Origin: JAADHX01 sp964569385
GTDB lineage: Bacteria > Actinomycetota > Acidimicrobiia > Acidimicrobiales > Poriferisodalaceae
NCBI GenBank assembly: GCA_964569385.1
Contig: CAZMUM010000003.1
Coordinates: 1 to 64,000 of the forward strand
Direction of reading: 5' to 3'
Length of the DNA: 64,000 bases
Each line of letters opens with the position of its first letter. Position 1 is the stretch's first letter. The position numbers were made by a program, and so were the translations under genes. This document shows, piece after piece, positions 8,648 through 17,700 of this stretch. The notes beneath the pieces are model-generated. The model was not told where the DNA came from, searched no databases, and was given only the letters and a program-made list of their open reading frames with translations.

Positions 8648-10072
8648 GTGGGCGCTTTCGCCCTGCTAACCGTTGCCGCAATATTGCTCATCGGCGTCGG
8701 TTTCGCGTTCTTTCTACGGCTCGAACGAAACGGCGACCAACACGTTGCGGTTCTGCTGTTGGTTGTTTTGTTGTTCATCACTCAGCTGCTGCATCCAGAC
8801 GAAAGCGACACTGTCCTTGGCTTGTTCCGTATTCCGGCTGGTCCGGTCGATCTACGGCCAACAGACCTCATAGTCACCGGAGCAATTGCTGCAAAGCTGC
8901 TTGTGGCCAGGCCGCCGGCCCGGGTCAGCAGGTCGGCGCTGTTATGGATCGCATTCACCGTTTGGTACGGAGTTGCCGCCATTCTCGGATTCCTCAACAA
9001 CGCAGAGACATCGGAGGTGATCTTCCAAGGTCGGCTGGTCATCTCTGGCATTGGTGTACTAGTCGTAGTGTCCAGTTGCGATATCAGAAAGCTCATGGCC
9101 AAGGACCGCATCAGCCGCATGGGAAGACTCGTCGGCCTAGTCACTTCCGTCCTAGTCTTGACCCACATTAGCCAGACCGCTTTCACCTTCGACGCCCCGA
9201 TCGTCGGTTTCTCAGACCTAGGAGCGCTCGGCGGCGATGCCAGAACAATGCTGCCCTTCTTCGGGGTGGCAGCACTACTGCATGAGGTGTCGTCAGGACA
9301 GCGACGACTCACGGTCCTATTGCCGTCGGTGGTGATGATCGGATCGCCGTTCGTCTCGTCAACGGCTGGTCCATACCTGGCGCTGTTCGCCGGCGCTGGT
9401 GTTGCCTTGGTTGTCGCAACAGGTCGAACGTGGAGTCGGCGTACCAACCTGACGGCATCCGATGTTGTGTTTGCGGTGTTGGGCCTAATTGGGGTAGCGG
9501 CGCTGTCGTTGTTCTTGTCTGGAGGGGCCAGCCCAGTGTTTGTCGAACAATTCGAAGACGCGATTCTGAGTGATAGCCAGAACACGACGACTGGCGAGCG
9601 GATACAGCTATGGGACGAAGCAACCGAACGCATCGGGGCGTCGCCCATTTGGGGCGAGGGACTGGGGGCCAAGGGCACCATCGTCCGACCGTGGCCCCTA
9701 AGGGCAGCGGTCGCCACTTTCCACAATGTTCTGTTCGATCTTGGCGTCAGATCGGGCCTAGTCGGGATCGCTCTGTTTGGGTTAGCGATGGGGAGCACGT
9801 TGTTGGACGCCCGCAAAGTGTGGTTTTACCACCCCGACAACGTTGCCGCCACGCTGGCCCTCGCCTCGATGCTTGCGATCGTGGGCCTGATGTCGCGGGC
9901 CATGGTGAGCTCAGCCTTCGAGCGAAGTCGATTCACCGTCGCCCTGTTCTTGGCGGTCGGCCTCGTGTTTGCCTTGCGCCGCGAATACGAAGCTGGTCTC
10001 GTGTCCGATCAGATGGGTCGGCCCATCGAAAGCCACACCAGGCCGAGAGTTCCCGTCGGCGAACTGCTCTGA
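8648..10072 (+). CDS. O-antigen ligase/polymerase-like membrane protein (Wzy/WaaL type)
   Basis: A 474-residue integral membrane protein with about 10-12 hydrophobic helices and one large extracytoplasmic loop (about residues 295-360, including SDSQNTTTGERIQLWDEATERIGASPIWGEG), the layout of the O-antigen ligase superfamily. The R-x-x-x-W and G-x-G residues in that loop resemble the conserved catalytic loop. The start is GTG at 8648 with TTAGGAGA upstream. It directly follows the BY-kinase, so it most likely polymerises lipid-linked repeats outside the membrane. Ligase and polymerase cannot be separated by sequence alone. Confidence 0.82.
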   Translation: MGAFALLTVAAILLIGVGFAFFLRLERNGDQHVAVLLLVVLLFITQLLHPDESDTVLGLFRIPAGPVDLRPTDLIVTGAIAAKLLVARPPARVSRSALLWIAFTVWYGVAAILGFLNNAETSEVIFQGRLVISGIGVLVVVSSCDIRKLMAKDRISRMGRLVGLVTSVLVLTHISQTAFTFDAPIVGFSDLGALGGDARTMLPFFGVAALLHEVSSGQRRLTVLLPSVVMIGSPFVSSTAGPYLALFAGAGVALVVATGRTWSRRTNLTASDVVFAVLGLIGVAALSLFLSGGASPVFVEQFEDAILSDSQNTTTGERIQLWDEATERIGASPIWGEGLGAKGTIVRPWPLRAAVATFHNVLFDLGVRSGLVGIALFGLAMGSTLLDARKVWFYHPDNVAATLALASMLAIVGLMSRAMVSSAFERSRFTVALFLAVGLVFALRREYEAGLVSDQMGRPIESHTRPRVPVGELL

Positions 10073-10076
10073 ACTG

Positions 10077-11003
10077 TCAGCTTCCGTGGACGGTGCGGTA
10101 TTCCTGATATTTCACGCCCGCTAACCCGGCGAGCATTCCCCAGCCGTAGGCAACTTGTAGGCGGCCATCGAGGCGAACAAGGGGTCGGCCCATGATTTGG
10201 CCTGCAAGGTAGCGGCTAGCTCCGCGGCCGATTGACACGCAACCGGCGACGACACGTTTCGCCAGCCTGGCGGCAGAAGCATCGAGCTGGCGTAGGGTCG
10301 TGCTGCGATTAAGCCCGCGTCGGTACTGGCGACGGGTTAGCCATGTGACGTTCACCTTTGATGCCGGAAATAGCTCATGAGCCACGGCTTTGCTGGCATA
10401 TACAATCTTGTTCCCGCTGGCTGCTAACTCGGCAAAGAGTTGAAGGTCAGAACCGCCGCTGTAACGAAGAGACTCGTCAAAGGGTCGTTCGTTGCCCCGA
10501 AGAATCTCGGCTTCAACCATCACGTTTGCGGTGATGGCGAAGTCCAATACGGTTCCGTTGGCGAAGATTCGGCGCTGGAACGCTCCTGATTCTTCGGCCC
10601 ACGCGGGTGGAGTTTCCTCGAACTCGGTTACGACACATCCCATCGTGATCGGAGCTCCGAACTGTTCGTGAGCCAGGGTTAGCTCAACCAACCAGTCGGA
10701 GGCGACCCGTTCGTCGTCGTCGATGAATACGATCCGCTCGGCATTGGCGCCTAGGGCGGCCTGGGTGCCGGCATTTCTGGCGAACGGAATGCCTTGGGTT
10801 GGTTCGACGATCGAAACGAGGTCGAGCGACGATTCGAAGCCAGTCAGTGTTGGCGCTGCGGAGTTTGCTTCGTCGTTGTCGACAACGATCACCAACAGGT
10901 GCCAGTCGGTGGGTTTGGCGGTCTTGGCGATGCTGTCGAGCAATCGCGCGAGCCCGTCGGGTCGTTGATAAGTGGCAACCACGATTGCCAATACACGGGT
11001 CAT
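10077..11003 (-). CDS. Glycosyltransferase family 2
   Basis: A 308-residue GT-A enzyme starting VLAIVVATYQRPDGLARLLDSI. The nucleotide-sugar metal motif is in VFIDDDERVASDWL (D-D-D, about residue 95), and the acceptor side is GGSDLQLFAELAASG. It transfers a sugar from a nucleotide donor on the cytoplasmic side. The C-terminus is basic with one amphipathic segment. It is the last gene of a minus-strand operon with the deacetylase (4-bp overlap, 11000-11003) and the unknown gene upstream. It ends only 4 bp from the convergent polymerase gene. Confidence 0.88.
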   Translation of the reverse strand: MTRVLAIVVATYQRPDGLARLLDSIAKTAKPTDWHLLVIVVDNDEANSAAPTLTGFESSLDLVSIVEPTQGIPFARNAGTQAALGANAERIVFIDDDERVASDWLVELTLAHEQFGAPITMGCVVTEFEETPPAWAEESGAFQRRIFANGTVLDFAITANVMVEAEILRGNERPFDESLRYSGGSDLQLFAELAASGNKIVYASKAVAHELFPASKVNVTWLTRRQYRRGLNRSTTLRQLDASAARLAKRVVAGCVSIGRGASRYLAGQIMGRPLVRLDGRLQVAYGWGMLAGLAGVKYQEYRTVHGS

Positions 11004-11968
11004 GGGCGCATCGCGTTAGGTCGATCGGTGGTTCGGGCCGCGGCCGCGACGAGGGCCCCGAGGAGCATCTTTGGTCCGCCGATAGGAGCGTTGATGCGGT
11101 GAATCAGGCGGTTGTCAAGATCGGCCGTCTGGGTAACGCGGTCGCCAACGACAACACAGTGACGACCCGACGCCGACGCAAGCATCTGTTCGATCGCCTG
11201 AGGAGCACGCTGAGCAGGTCGATCGAAAGGTGATACCCACATCGCGGATTCGGTGCCAAGCTCGGCCAAGAGCCGGTCTTCGCATTGGGTGTGTTCGGCG
11301 TCGAGTTGGCTGAGTCCAGCCACTTCGAGCAGCGGAAAGTGGTTGGCGCTGTGGTTGGCGACGATCCAGCCCGCATCTCGCAGACCTCGAATCTCGTCCC
11401 AAGTGAGGTGCATCTGGTGGCGATCCATGGTGGCCGAGGCCGCATCGGTTTCGGCGTACAACGTGGCAATTTCATCAACAACCGCGGGCCCGTATTGGTC
11501 CATTGTGGCGGTCCGCAGGTCCGATACGGGCATCTGTAAACGGTCTGCTAGCTCTGACAGCTTTCCTTTGTGCCGTAGCCAGCAGAGTTGCGAGCGCCAA
11601 AACACGGGGCGTGGATCGCCAGGCGGTGCTGTGGCGGCATCGGCGAAAGTACTGTTGACGGCCGCGATGGCGGTAACTCCGACCTGGTCGAGCAGGGGCC
11701 TGGCGTGGTTCGCAACGCCCCGGTAGCCGTCGTCGAAGCTCAAGCTGACCATCGGTGTGTCATCGCCATTGGCCAGGCGAGCCATGGCTTCCTGGGGACC
11801 CACCAGGTCGGCTACGTCGGCCAAATGCTCCAGGTGGCGCTCAAACTGGTCGGGGGCGTGGGTAATGCCGATGCCCCTTAGGTGAAGCCGTTCCGAACTG
11901 GCGATCTCGTGGTAACACAACAAGTACCACCCTGGTGGCAGCGGGTTTGGCTGGGCGAGTCGCTTCAT
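11000..11968 (-). CDS. Polysaccharide deacetylase (NodB homology)
   Basis: About 322 residues. The NodB signature is MVSLSFDDGYRGVANHARPLLDQ, where the first Asp of FDDG is the catalytic base/metal residue. The metal His pair falls in NHSANHFPL, and CYHEI near the N-terminus is the usual entry strand. Such enzymes remove acetyl groups from N-acetylhexosamines in polysaccharides. No signal peptide is visible, so it may act on a lipid-linked cytoplasmic intermediate. The ATG at 11968 overlaps the stop of the preceding gene (TGATG), implying translational coupling; an upstream start at 12004 is possible but less likely. Confidence 0.85.
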   Translation of the reverse strand: MKRLAQPNPLPPGWYLLCYHEIASSERLHLRGIGITHAPDQFERHLEHLADVADLVGPQEAMARLANGDDTPMVSLSFDDGYRGVANHARPLLDQVGVTAIAAVNSTFADAATAPPGDPRPVFWRSQLCWLRHKGKLSELADRLQMPVSDLRTATMDQYGPAVVDEIATLYAETDAASATMDRHQMHLTWDEIRGLRDAGWIVANHSANHFPLLEVAGLSQLDAEHTQCEDRLLAELGTESAMWVSPFDRPAQRAPQAIEQMLASASGRHCVVVGDRVTQTADLDNRLIHRINAPIGGPKMLLGALVAAAARTTDRPNAMRP

Positions 11969-12744
11969 CAGAACCTCGTAATCGACCGAATCAGATCGGT
12001 CCAAACAACCGAGTCGAATGTGGTGGAGTCCTGGGCCACGATTCTTTCTGACAGTGGCGAATCATCAGTTGGTTCGCCGGGCAGGAGTGGTGGATCGTCG
12101 AGCACAAGATCGGCGCAGACTTCCGCGGCCACCTCGCTGAACCTTGCCGCTACGGCTTTGGCGGTGTCGTCGACGGCCACCGTCAACCATCTCACGAGAT
12201 GCCCCACCGCCTGGCCGCGCTCGGTGACGAGGGCGGTCACCCGAAGCAGTTGAATGTTGCGATGGGCCAAAGCCGGCTGCCACGGTTCGTCCCACCAGAA
12301 GCGTGGCCCGACGGTGAGTTCGATCGTCCGTCTGGTTCCTGAGGACTCCTTAACGTTGTGGGCGGCCAGAAGCTGCGAAGGTGAGACACCTACTAGAATG
12401 TGGCATCGCACACTCCCAGGTTGATCCAGTGACTCGAGGGTCGGAGTGTGAACAGCGCGCGCCGAACTACGCCGAACCACGGCGCGTTTGGTCAGACGTT
12501 TGGCTTGTTTGGGCCCGTGGGCGGCCAACTGCCTGATGACTTCGGCCATCCCGCCTCTGCTGCGATGATGAGAAACCCAACCTCTTGCCTTGCCGCGCGT
12601 CGACGGCCCGGTGCGGCTTGCTCTGCTAGTAACAATGGTTACGCTGGCTTGCAGGCGGTCGGCGATGGCGGCCGCGGCGCGAATGTCTGCATTGCGTCGC
12701 GACGTGGTGACGTGCACTTGTGCTGAGTTGGCTTCGTTTGGCAC
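11968..12744 (-). CDS. Unknown protein, first gene of deacetylase/GT2 operon
   Basis: 258 residues, no family recognised. The N-terminal part reads as an alpha/beta segment (AQVHVTTSRRNADIRAAAAIADRLQASVTIVTS), followed by a strongly basic region (RGKARGWVSHHRSRGG) and a C-terminal half with several strands (SVRCHILVGVSP, RRTIELTVGPRFWW). There is no signal peptide or membrane helix. A GTG start at 12744 is chosen because TAAGGT lies 7 nt upstream and the predicted fold begins there; ATGs at 12807 and 12852 would run into the divergent gene. Coupling to a deacetylase and a GT2 suggests a role in polysaccharide synthesis or modification. Confidence 0.65.
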   Translation of the reverse strand: MPNEANSAQVHVTTSRRNADIRAAAAIADRLQASVTIVTSRASRTGPSTRGKARGWVSHHRSRGGMAEVIRQLAAHGPKQAKRLTKRAVVRRSSARAVHTPTLESLDQPGSVRCHILVGVSPSQLLAAHNVKESSGTRRTIELTVGPRFWWDEPWQPALAHRNIQLLRVTALVTERGQAVGHLVRWLTVAVDDTAKAVAARFSEVAAEVCADLVLDDPPLLPGEPTDDSPLSERIVAQDSTTFDSVVWTDLIRSITRF

Positions 12745-12751
12745 TGGAGCA

Positions 12752-12757
12752 ACCTTA
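12752..12757 (-). promoter_or_regulatory. -10 box (TAAGGT), leaderless-type
   Basis: On the minus strand TAAGGT ends 7 nt before the GTG at 12744. It could alternatively be an AAGG Shine-Dalgarno at 8 nt; both readings support that start. Confidence 0.35.
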
Positions 12758-12836
12758 AGATGGCGCGTTCGTAATGGTCCGTGGGTAAATGCCGACTGAC
12801 TATCCATCGACGTTAATGGTGCCGACTGGAGGGCTA

Positions 12837-13409
12837 GTGACCGCGGACCCACATCCAGAACCGAACAAACTGACGCTCTGGGCCGTGCGGCTGGCTGCCG
12901 TGTTCATCTTCGGCTTTGCTTTCGTGAGTTACGGGCTGGCCCGGCATGGCTACGAACCGTTTCCGACTGGTCGGCTACCCGGTTTCGATCGGGCCCCGAT
13001 CCAAAACGGCGTCGTCAAGGGCAACATCATGGAGGTCACCGCCACCTTCGCTGATGGATCCTCGGCCGACTTCGCCCTGGCCGAACTATTCCCCGACGCA
13101 GAGGTGAGCCTGAATCAGATCGGTAACTCCCGTCTCAGGGCTCCGTTCGATGGGCCCCAATCAGGGCTCTCGTCATACACCTGGGATCTCGTCGGTCCAG
13201 GGTCACCGCTACGTCGAAACCAACCTCTCAACTATGCCGACCAGGCCGATACCCGCCAGGTTTTTGCCGATGCCATCGAACAGTTGGTTGGAGCCAGGCC
13301 AGTGACGATGATCGTCGAAACCTCAACAACGTTGTACGACGCAGATTCGGGAGTGGTTCTCGGTGCTGAACGGACGTTGGTCGTTGTGCTGTGCGAGGAG
13401 TGCCCGTGA
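12837..13409 (+). CDS. Unknown membrane-anchored protein, partner of HTTM-like gene
   Basis: 190 residues from a GTG at 12837 with GGAGG four bases upstream; ATGs at 12789 and 12816 are alternatives. One N-terminal membrane helix (LWAVRLAAVFIFGFAFVSYG) is followed by a soluble domain of about 155 residues, rich in beta strands by eye and presumably extracytoplasmic. The C-terminus ends in CEECP after a strand TLVVVL. The stop overlaps the next start (TGATG), so the two proteins are made together. In many bacteria HTTM/gamma-carboxylase-like proteins are paired with such single-span proteins, but the function is unknown. Confidence 0.7.
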   Translation: MTADPHPEPNKLTLWAVRLAAVFIFGFAFVSYGLARHGYEPFPTGRLPGFDRAPIQNGVVKGNIMEVTATFADGSSADFALAELFPDAEVSLNQIGNSRLRAPFDGPQSGLSSYTWDLVGPGSPLRRNQPLNYADQADTRQVFADAIEQLVGARPVTMIVETSTTLYDADSGVVLGAERTLVVVLCEECP

Positions 13410-14485
13410 TGTTCGATCGGATGCTCTTTTCGACCTGGGACATCGAACCTAAACGGTTGGCAGTCTTTCGAATGATCTATGGGCTGTATGCCCTCATATG
13501 GATCTTTCCGGTCTCGTCGTGGGTCCAGGATCTTCCTGGATCGTGGTTTGAGCCGGCCTTTGGTCCGCTGCTGGTCTTCGAGTCGACGCCGGACTCTCGG
13601 ATCATGGTGACGTTGTCGGTGGTGGCCGCGGTTTCGCTAGTGGGTGTGGTGGCCGGGTTCAGGACCCGTTGGACGTCGTTGGCCGCGGCTGTCACCTTGG
13701 CAACGCTGTCTGGTATCGAGTACAGCTTCGGAAAGATCGACCACACCACGTTCATGTGGCTTGTTCCCGGCCTGATGTCGTTCTCGGCTTGGGGCGATGA
13801 GATCTCTGTCGACGCTATTCGGTCTGAGGGTCGACGTAGCGAGGAGTCTCGTCGGGGGCGTCAAGCCTGGCCGGTGGCGTTGCTAGTCGTGGCGCTCGCT
13901 TCGGCCATGGCTACTGCGGCCGTGGCCAAAATCAGGGGCGGCTGGCTTGACCTGTCGTATTCGGCAACGCGGGGCCATCAAGTCAGCCGGGTGTTCACCT
14001 TGGGTGGCGACAAGTTGCTCGCTGTACCTGCGGCCGAGAATCACCTGGCGATCTTGGACGAAGCCTTCGATTGGCTCACCGTTGGTTTCGAGGGTGCGTT
14101 CTTGCCGGCGTTGTTCAGCCGAAAATGGACCAGACGCATTGTGGCCATAGCGATGATCTTCCATCTAGCGGTTGTAATGATGTTGAATATTGCCTTCTTG
14201 GCCAACTTGGCCGTTTATGGGGTCGTTGTTGCGTGGCCAACTCCTGGCGACAAGCAGAATCAACGGCGGCTACTCATTGGCGCGACCACGTTCGCAGTCG
14301 TTAGCGCAGTATTCGCGAGCCTCGGGAACCCGCTAGCCAGGGTTGTGTTCTTATGGGCCGAAGATGGCGACCTTTGGATTAGCGCCCTTATCATCGCGGT
14401 CGGGGCCGCTGGTGCGGCCCGCTGGCTCCTTGGCGATTTCGTTTGTGCTGTTCAGACTGTTATCTCGCGTCGTGCCCATCGTTGA
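13409..14485 (+). CDS. HTTM-like multi-pass membrane protein (VKGC-related)
   Basis: 358 residues with about eight hydrophobic helices. The opening RLAVFRMIYGLYALIWIFP and the block FEPAFGPLLVF resemble the HTTM (vitamin K-dependent gamma-carboxylase-like) family. A soluble loop around residues 215-245 contains GHQVSRVFTLGGDK. The Shine-Dalgarno GGAG lies 8 nt before the ATG at 13409. HTTM proteins are of unknown biochemical function in most bacteria, and whether carboxylase chemistry applies here is uncertain because the mammalian active-site Lys cannot be placed. Co-translated with the preceding gene. Confidence 0.65.
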   Translation: MFDRMLFSTWDIEPKRLAVFRMIYGLYALIWIFPVSSWVQDLPGSWFEPAFGPLLVFESTPDSRIMVTLSVVAAVSLVGVVAGFRTRWTSLAAAVTLATLSGIEYSFGKIDHTTFMWLVPGLMSFSAWGDEISVDAIRSEGRRSEESRRGRQAWPVALLVVALASAMATAAVAKIRGGWLDLSYSATRGHQVSRVFTLGGDKLLAVPAAENHLAILDEAFDWLTVGFEGAFLPALFSRKWTRRIVAIAMIFHLAVVMMLNIAFLANLAVYGVVVAWPTPGDKQNQRRLLIGATTFAVVSAVFASLGNPLARVVFLWAEDGDLWISALIIAVGAAGAARWLLGDFVCAVQTVISRRAHR

Positions 14486-14702
14486 CCCCTCGAGGCGTGT
14501 ACTAATCACGTTGCGTCAATAATTGGCGGTTGGGTCAACTTGTTCTGTGGTCCAGCCGACTGGAAACTGCTATTTGGTATTCCTAGTGCCACCCAGAGTG
14601 GCGATGTGATTCCCGCAAGTATCAGGCCAGACCCTCAATGGCTCCGAACACACAACGGCATGCGACTCGATGACGAACAACCCAGGTGATGTAGGTACGA
14701 CG

Positions 14703-17700
14703 ATGAAACTAAAGTTTGGACGACGCTCACTCGCAGTTGTGCTGGCCCTCACCGTCGTGGTCGCGCAGCTGGCCCGCAGCGAACCACCAGTAAACGCATC
14801 GGTCTTTGAAGCCAGCTCCGAAACGGGTTACGCCGAAATTTGGGTGCCTCATCAACAGTTCACCGGTGGCATCACCAACGAAAATACCTGCACCGACACC
14901 AAGCCAAACAACAGTTGGTACATCGAACCGTTCGTCGGTTGCCCGAAGACCGTTTCGGTCACTCTTCCCGGCGACACCACCACTGCCACGAGCGCTGAGA
15001 TGTACCTCGATATTTGGGCCGGGCGCGAGGCGAACATTGTCCGCTACTCGATAAATGGTGGTCCCATCAAGACCGTTAACGCCGGTTTCGACGCCAGCCG
15101 ATCGCCGGTGGTGCTTGCGATTCCTGTTGCTGATCTCCAGAACGGCTCGAACGACATCACGTTTTCGGTCAACAACTCGAAATACCACATTCACGACGCG
15201 TCAATTCGCCTGTACGGCGTGTCTGGTAGTTATGCCGACACTGGTTCGCTAACAACTGTTGGAGGCATAGCCGCTGGCACTGGTGGCACTCTCGACGTCA
15301 CTAACACCGAGATCGTAACCATCACTGCGAACGTTCCTGGCGCCGATCGGGTGGAGTTCATCGCTTACTACGACGGCCTCGACGAGGACAACGACGGCGA
15401 TACCACTGACTGGCACGCCTTCACCCGAATGAACTTCCAGCCAGGCGGAAAGCCAAACAGTGGGTACTCCATTCCGGCCACTGGGGGAACCATTGGCCAC
15501 ATCGGCACCGACCTAAACGACGGGGATGACAACTACTCGATCGACTGGGACACCAGCCTCGTCGCCAGCCAAAGTGGTGTGAAGGTCAAGGCCAGAGCCA
15601 TCACCGAAGATTCCGGTACGAGGCTCGATGTAGTCGATGCCGTTGGCGGCGAGTCGGCCGACTTCACGATCTCGCGCACGACTTACATCGTGGAGTACTT
15701 CCGCGATAGCGACTTCGTCGATGGAGCCCTTCGCGAAGGCGGTGGTGAGCCAGACCAGCTCACCCGCGACATGGAGCTTCCAGCCGACCAGACCGACTGG
15801 CAGTCGGCAACGATGCTTGGCCTCTTCTGGGGTGCGCCAGATATAACCTGGAACGGCGGCTCAACCGAACGGTCCTTTACGTTCCTCAACAATGGCAACC
15901 CGGCCAACGACGACGTGTGGGACATATCGGTGGTCGAGCTCGATCTCAACGATCTTGTTGGCGGTCAAAACGACATTGTCTATGACTTCGACTCTGCTGC
16001 GTTTCCGTTCGGTAACCAGGTCGAAGAGCCCGGACCACTATTGGTTGTGAAACGAGCCGGTGGCTTGCGTATTTATGACCAACCAGGCTCTCGGACGGCT
16101 CTCGACGGACAACCGGTAACGCTCGAGGTGGTCGCATCGGCGCTTGGAACCATCAGCTACCAGTGGACACTCGACAACGTCGACATCGTCGGTGCCAACA
16201 ACTCGACTTACGCGTTCAATGCCGACATCGGCGATGGTGCTTCACAGGACTATCGCGTTGAGGTTACGGCCGGGGGAACCATCACCTCTCAAGTCGCGAC
16301 CGTGGTGCTGGTCGAGAACGCATTCGTGGCCGATGATTTCAGTAACGCTGCGACCTCCCAGGCGTTGTGGGATGAGGTCGACGCCACTGGCGATGCCACC
16401 TTCAGCTACACGGGTGCCCAGGGCATTATTTCGATCCCAGAGGACAACGAGAGCCACCAGCCGTGGATCGGTGGAAACAACGCTGGCGTGCTGCGGCAAC
16501 CAATGTCAAACACCGACTTCGACCTACACGCCGCGTTCGAGTCCGTTCCAGCGGAGCGTTTCGCGATTCAGGGCGTTGTGGTTGGCGGAAGTGGCGACCC
16601 ATACCTGCGCTTCGACATCTACTTTGACGGAACCAACCTCCGCCCCTTCGCCGCGGCTATCGATGGCAACAGCCCTATCACGTTCATTAACGGGGCACCT
16701 CTTGGGCCAGCCGATGCCAAACACATCAGGGTTCGGCGCATCGGCGATCAGTTCACGATGTTCACTTCTGCCGACGGCAGCGCCTGGACCCAACGGGGCC
16801 AGTTCACTTACGACATCGATGTCATCGAGTTCGGCCCCTTTGGCGGTACGGCCGTCGACACCGTTACGGCTCCGGAGTTCCACGCAATAGTCGACTTTGT
16901 TGTCGAGGTGCCTGACGGTGCCGCTGGCGACGATGGATCAGACAACGACAACACGCCAGCAGTCATTTCCGATGTCGAGGTGGTAGCAGGGGCAACCACG
17001 CTGATCGTTTCATGGACTACCAGCGAACCGACTCTTGGTTCGGTGTCTTACGTGCTCAACGCGATCAACGAAACCCGCGCTTCGGCTGGCCTAAGCCTCG
17101 AGCATTCGGTGCAAATCACCGGTCTCGACCCGCTTACCACCTACGACATCGACATCGACGCCGAGGACATCAACGCCAACGCCTCGACCACTTCGCTTCA
17201 GGGCACGACCTCGGCTCCAGGAGTCGATCCGACGGTGTTCGACGTCTGGTACGGCGATACCCAAGACTTTGGCCAGATGGGCATCCCCCAGCGCTGGATC
17301 AACGTTCTTGGCCGGGTCAGCGATGCACAAGGCATCGATACCCTTACCTACAGCCTCAACGGCGCCGCAGCCGTTCAGATGCAAATTGGACCTGACGGTC
17401 GGCGTTTGCATGGTGCTGGCGACTTCAACGTTGATATCTTGACTTCGGACCTCGAGAGCGGAGCCAATACCGTTGTGTTGGTCGCGACCGACTCCACTGC
17501 CTCGGTTACTCAACACACCGTTACCGTTAACTGGACTCCTGACGTCGAATGGGAGTTGCCTTACGCCGCAAACTGGTCAGACACCACCGGCGTTACCGAT
17601 GCCTCACAACCGGTCGACGGTCTCTGGGCGCTGTCGGTCGACGGATTAACCATCAACAACGTCGACGATGGCTACGACCGCCTCACCGCTATCGGCGACC

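Noticed and set aside
14520..14660. Leader of the giant secreted protein as a riboswitch
   Set aside because: I found only a 5-bp hairpin (GCCAC/GTGGC) and no known riboswitch core such as c-di-GMP or c-di-AMP motifs.
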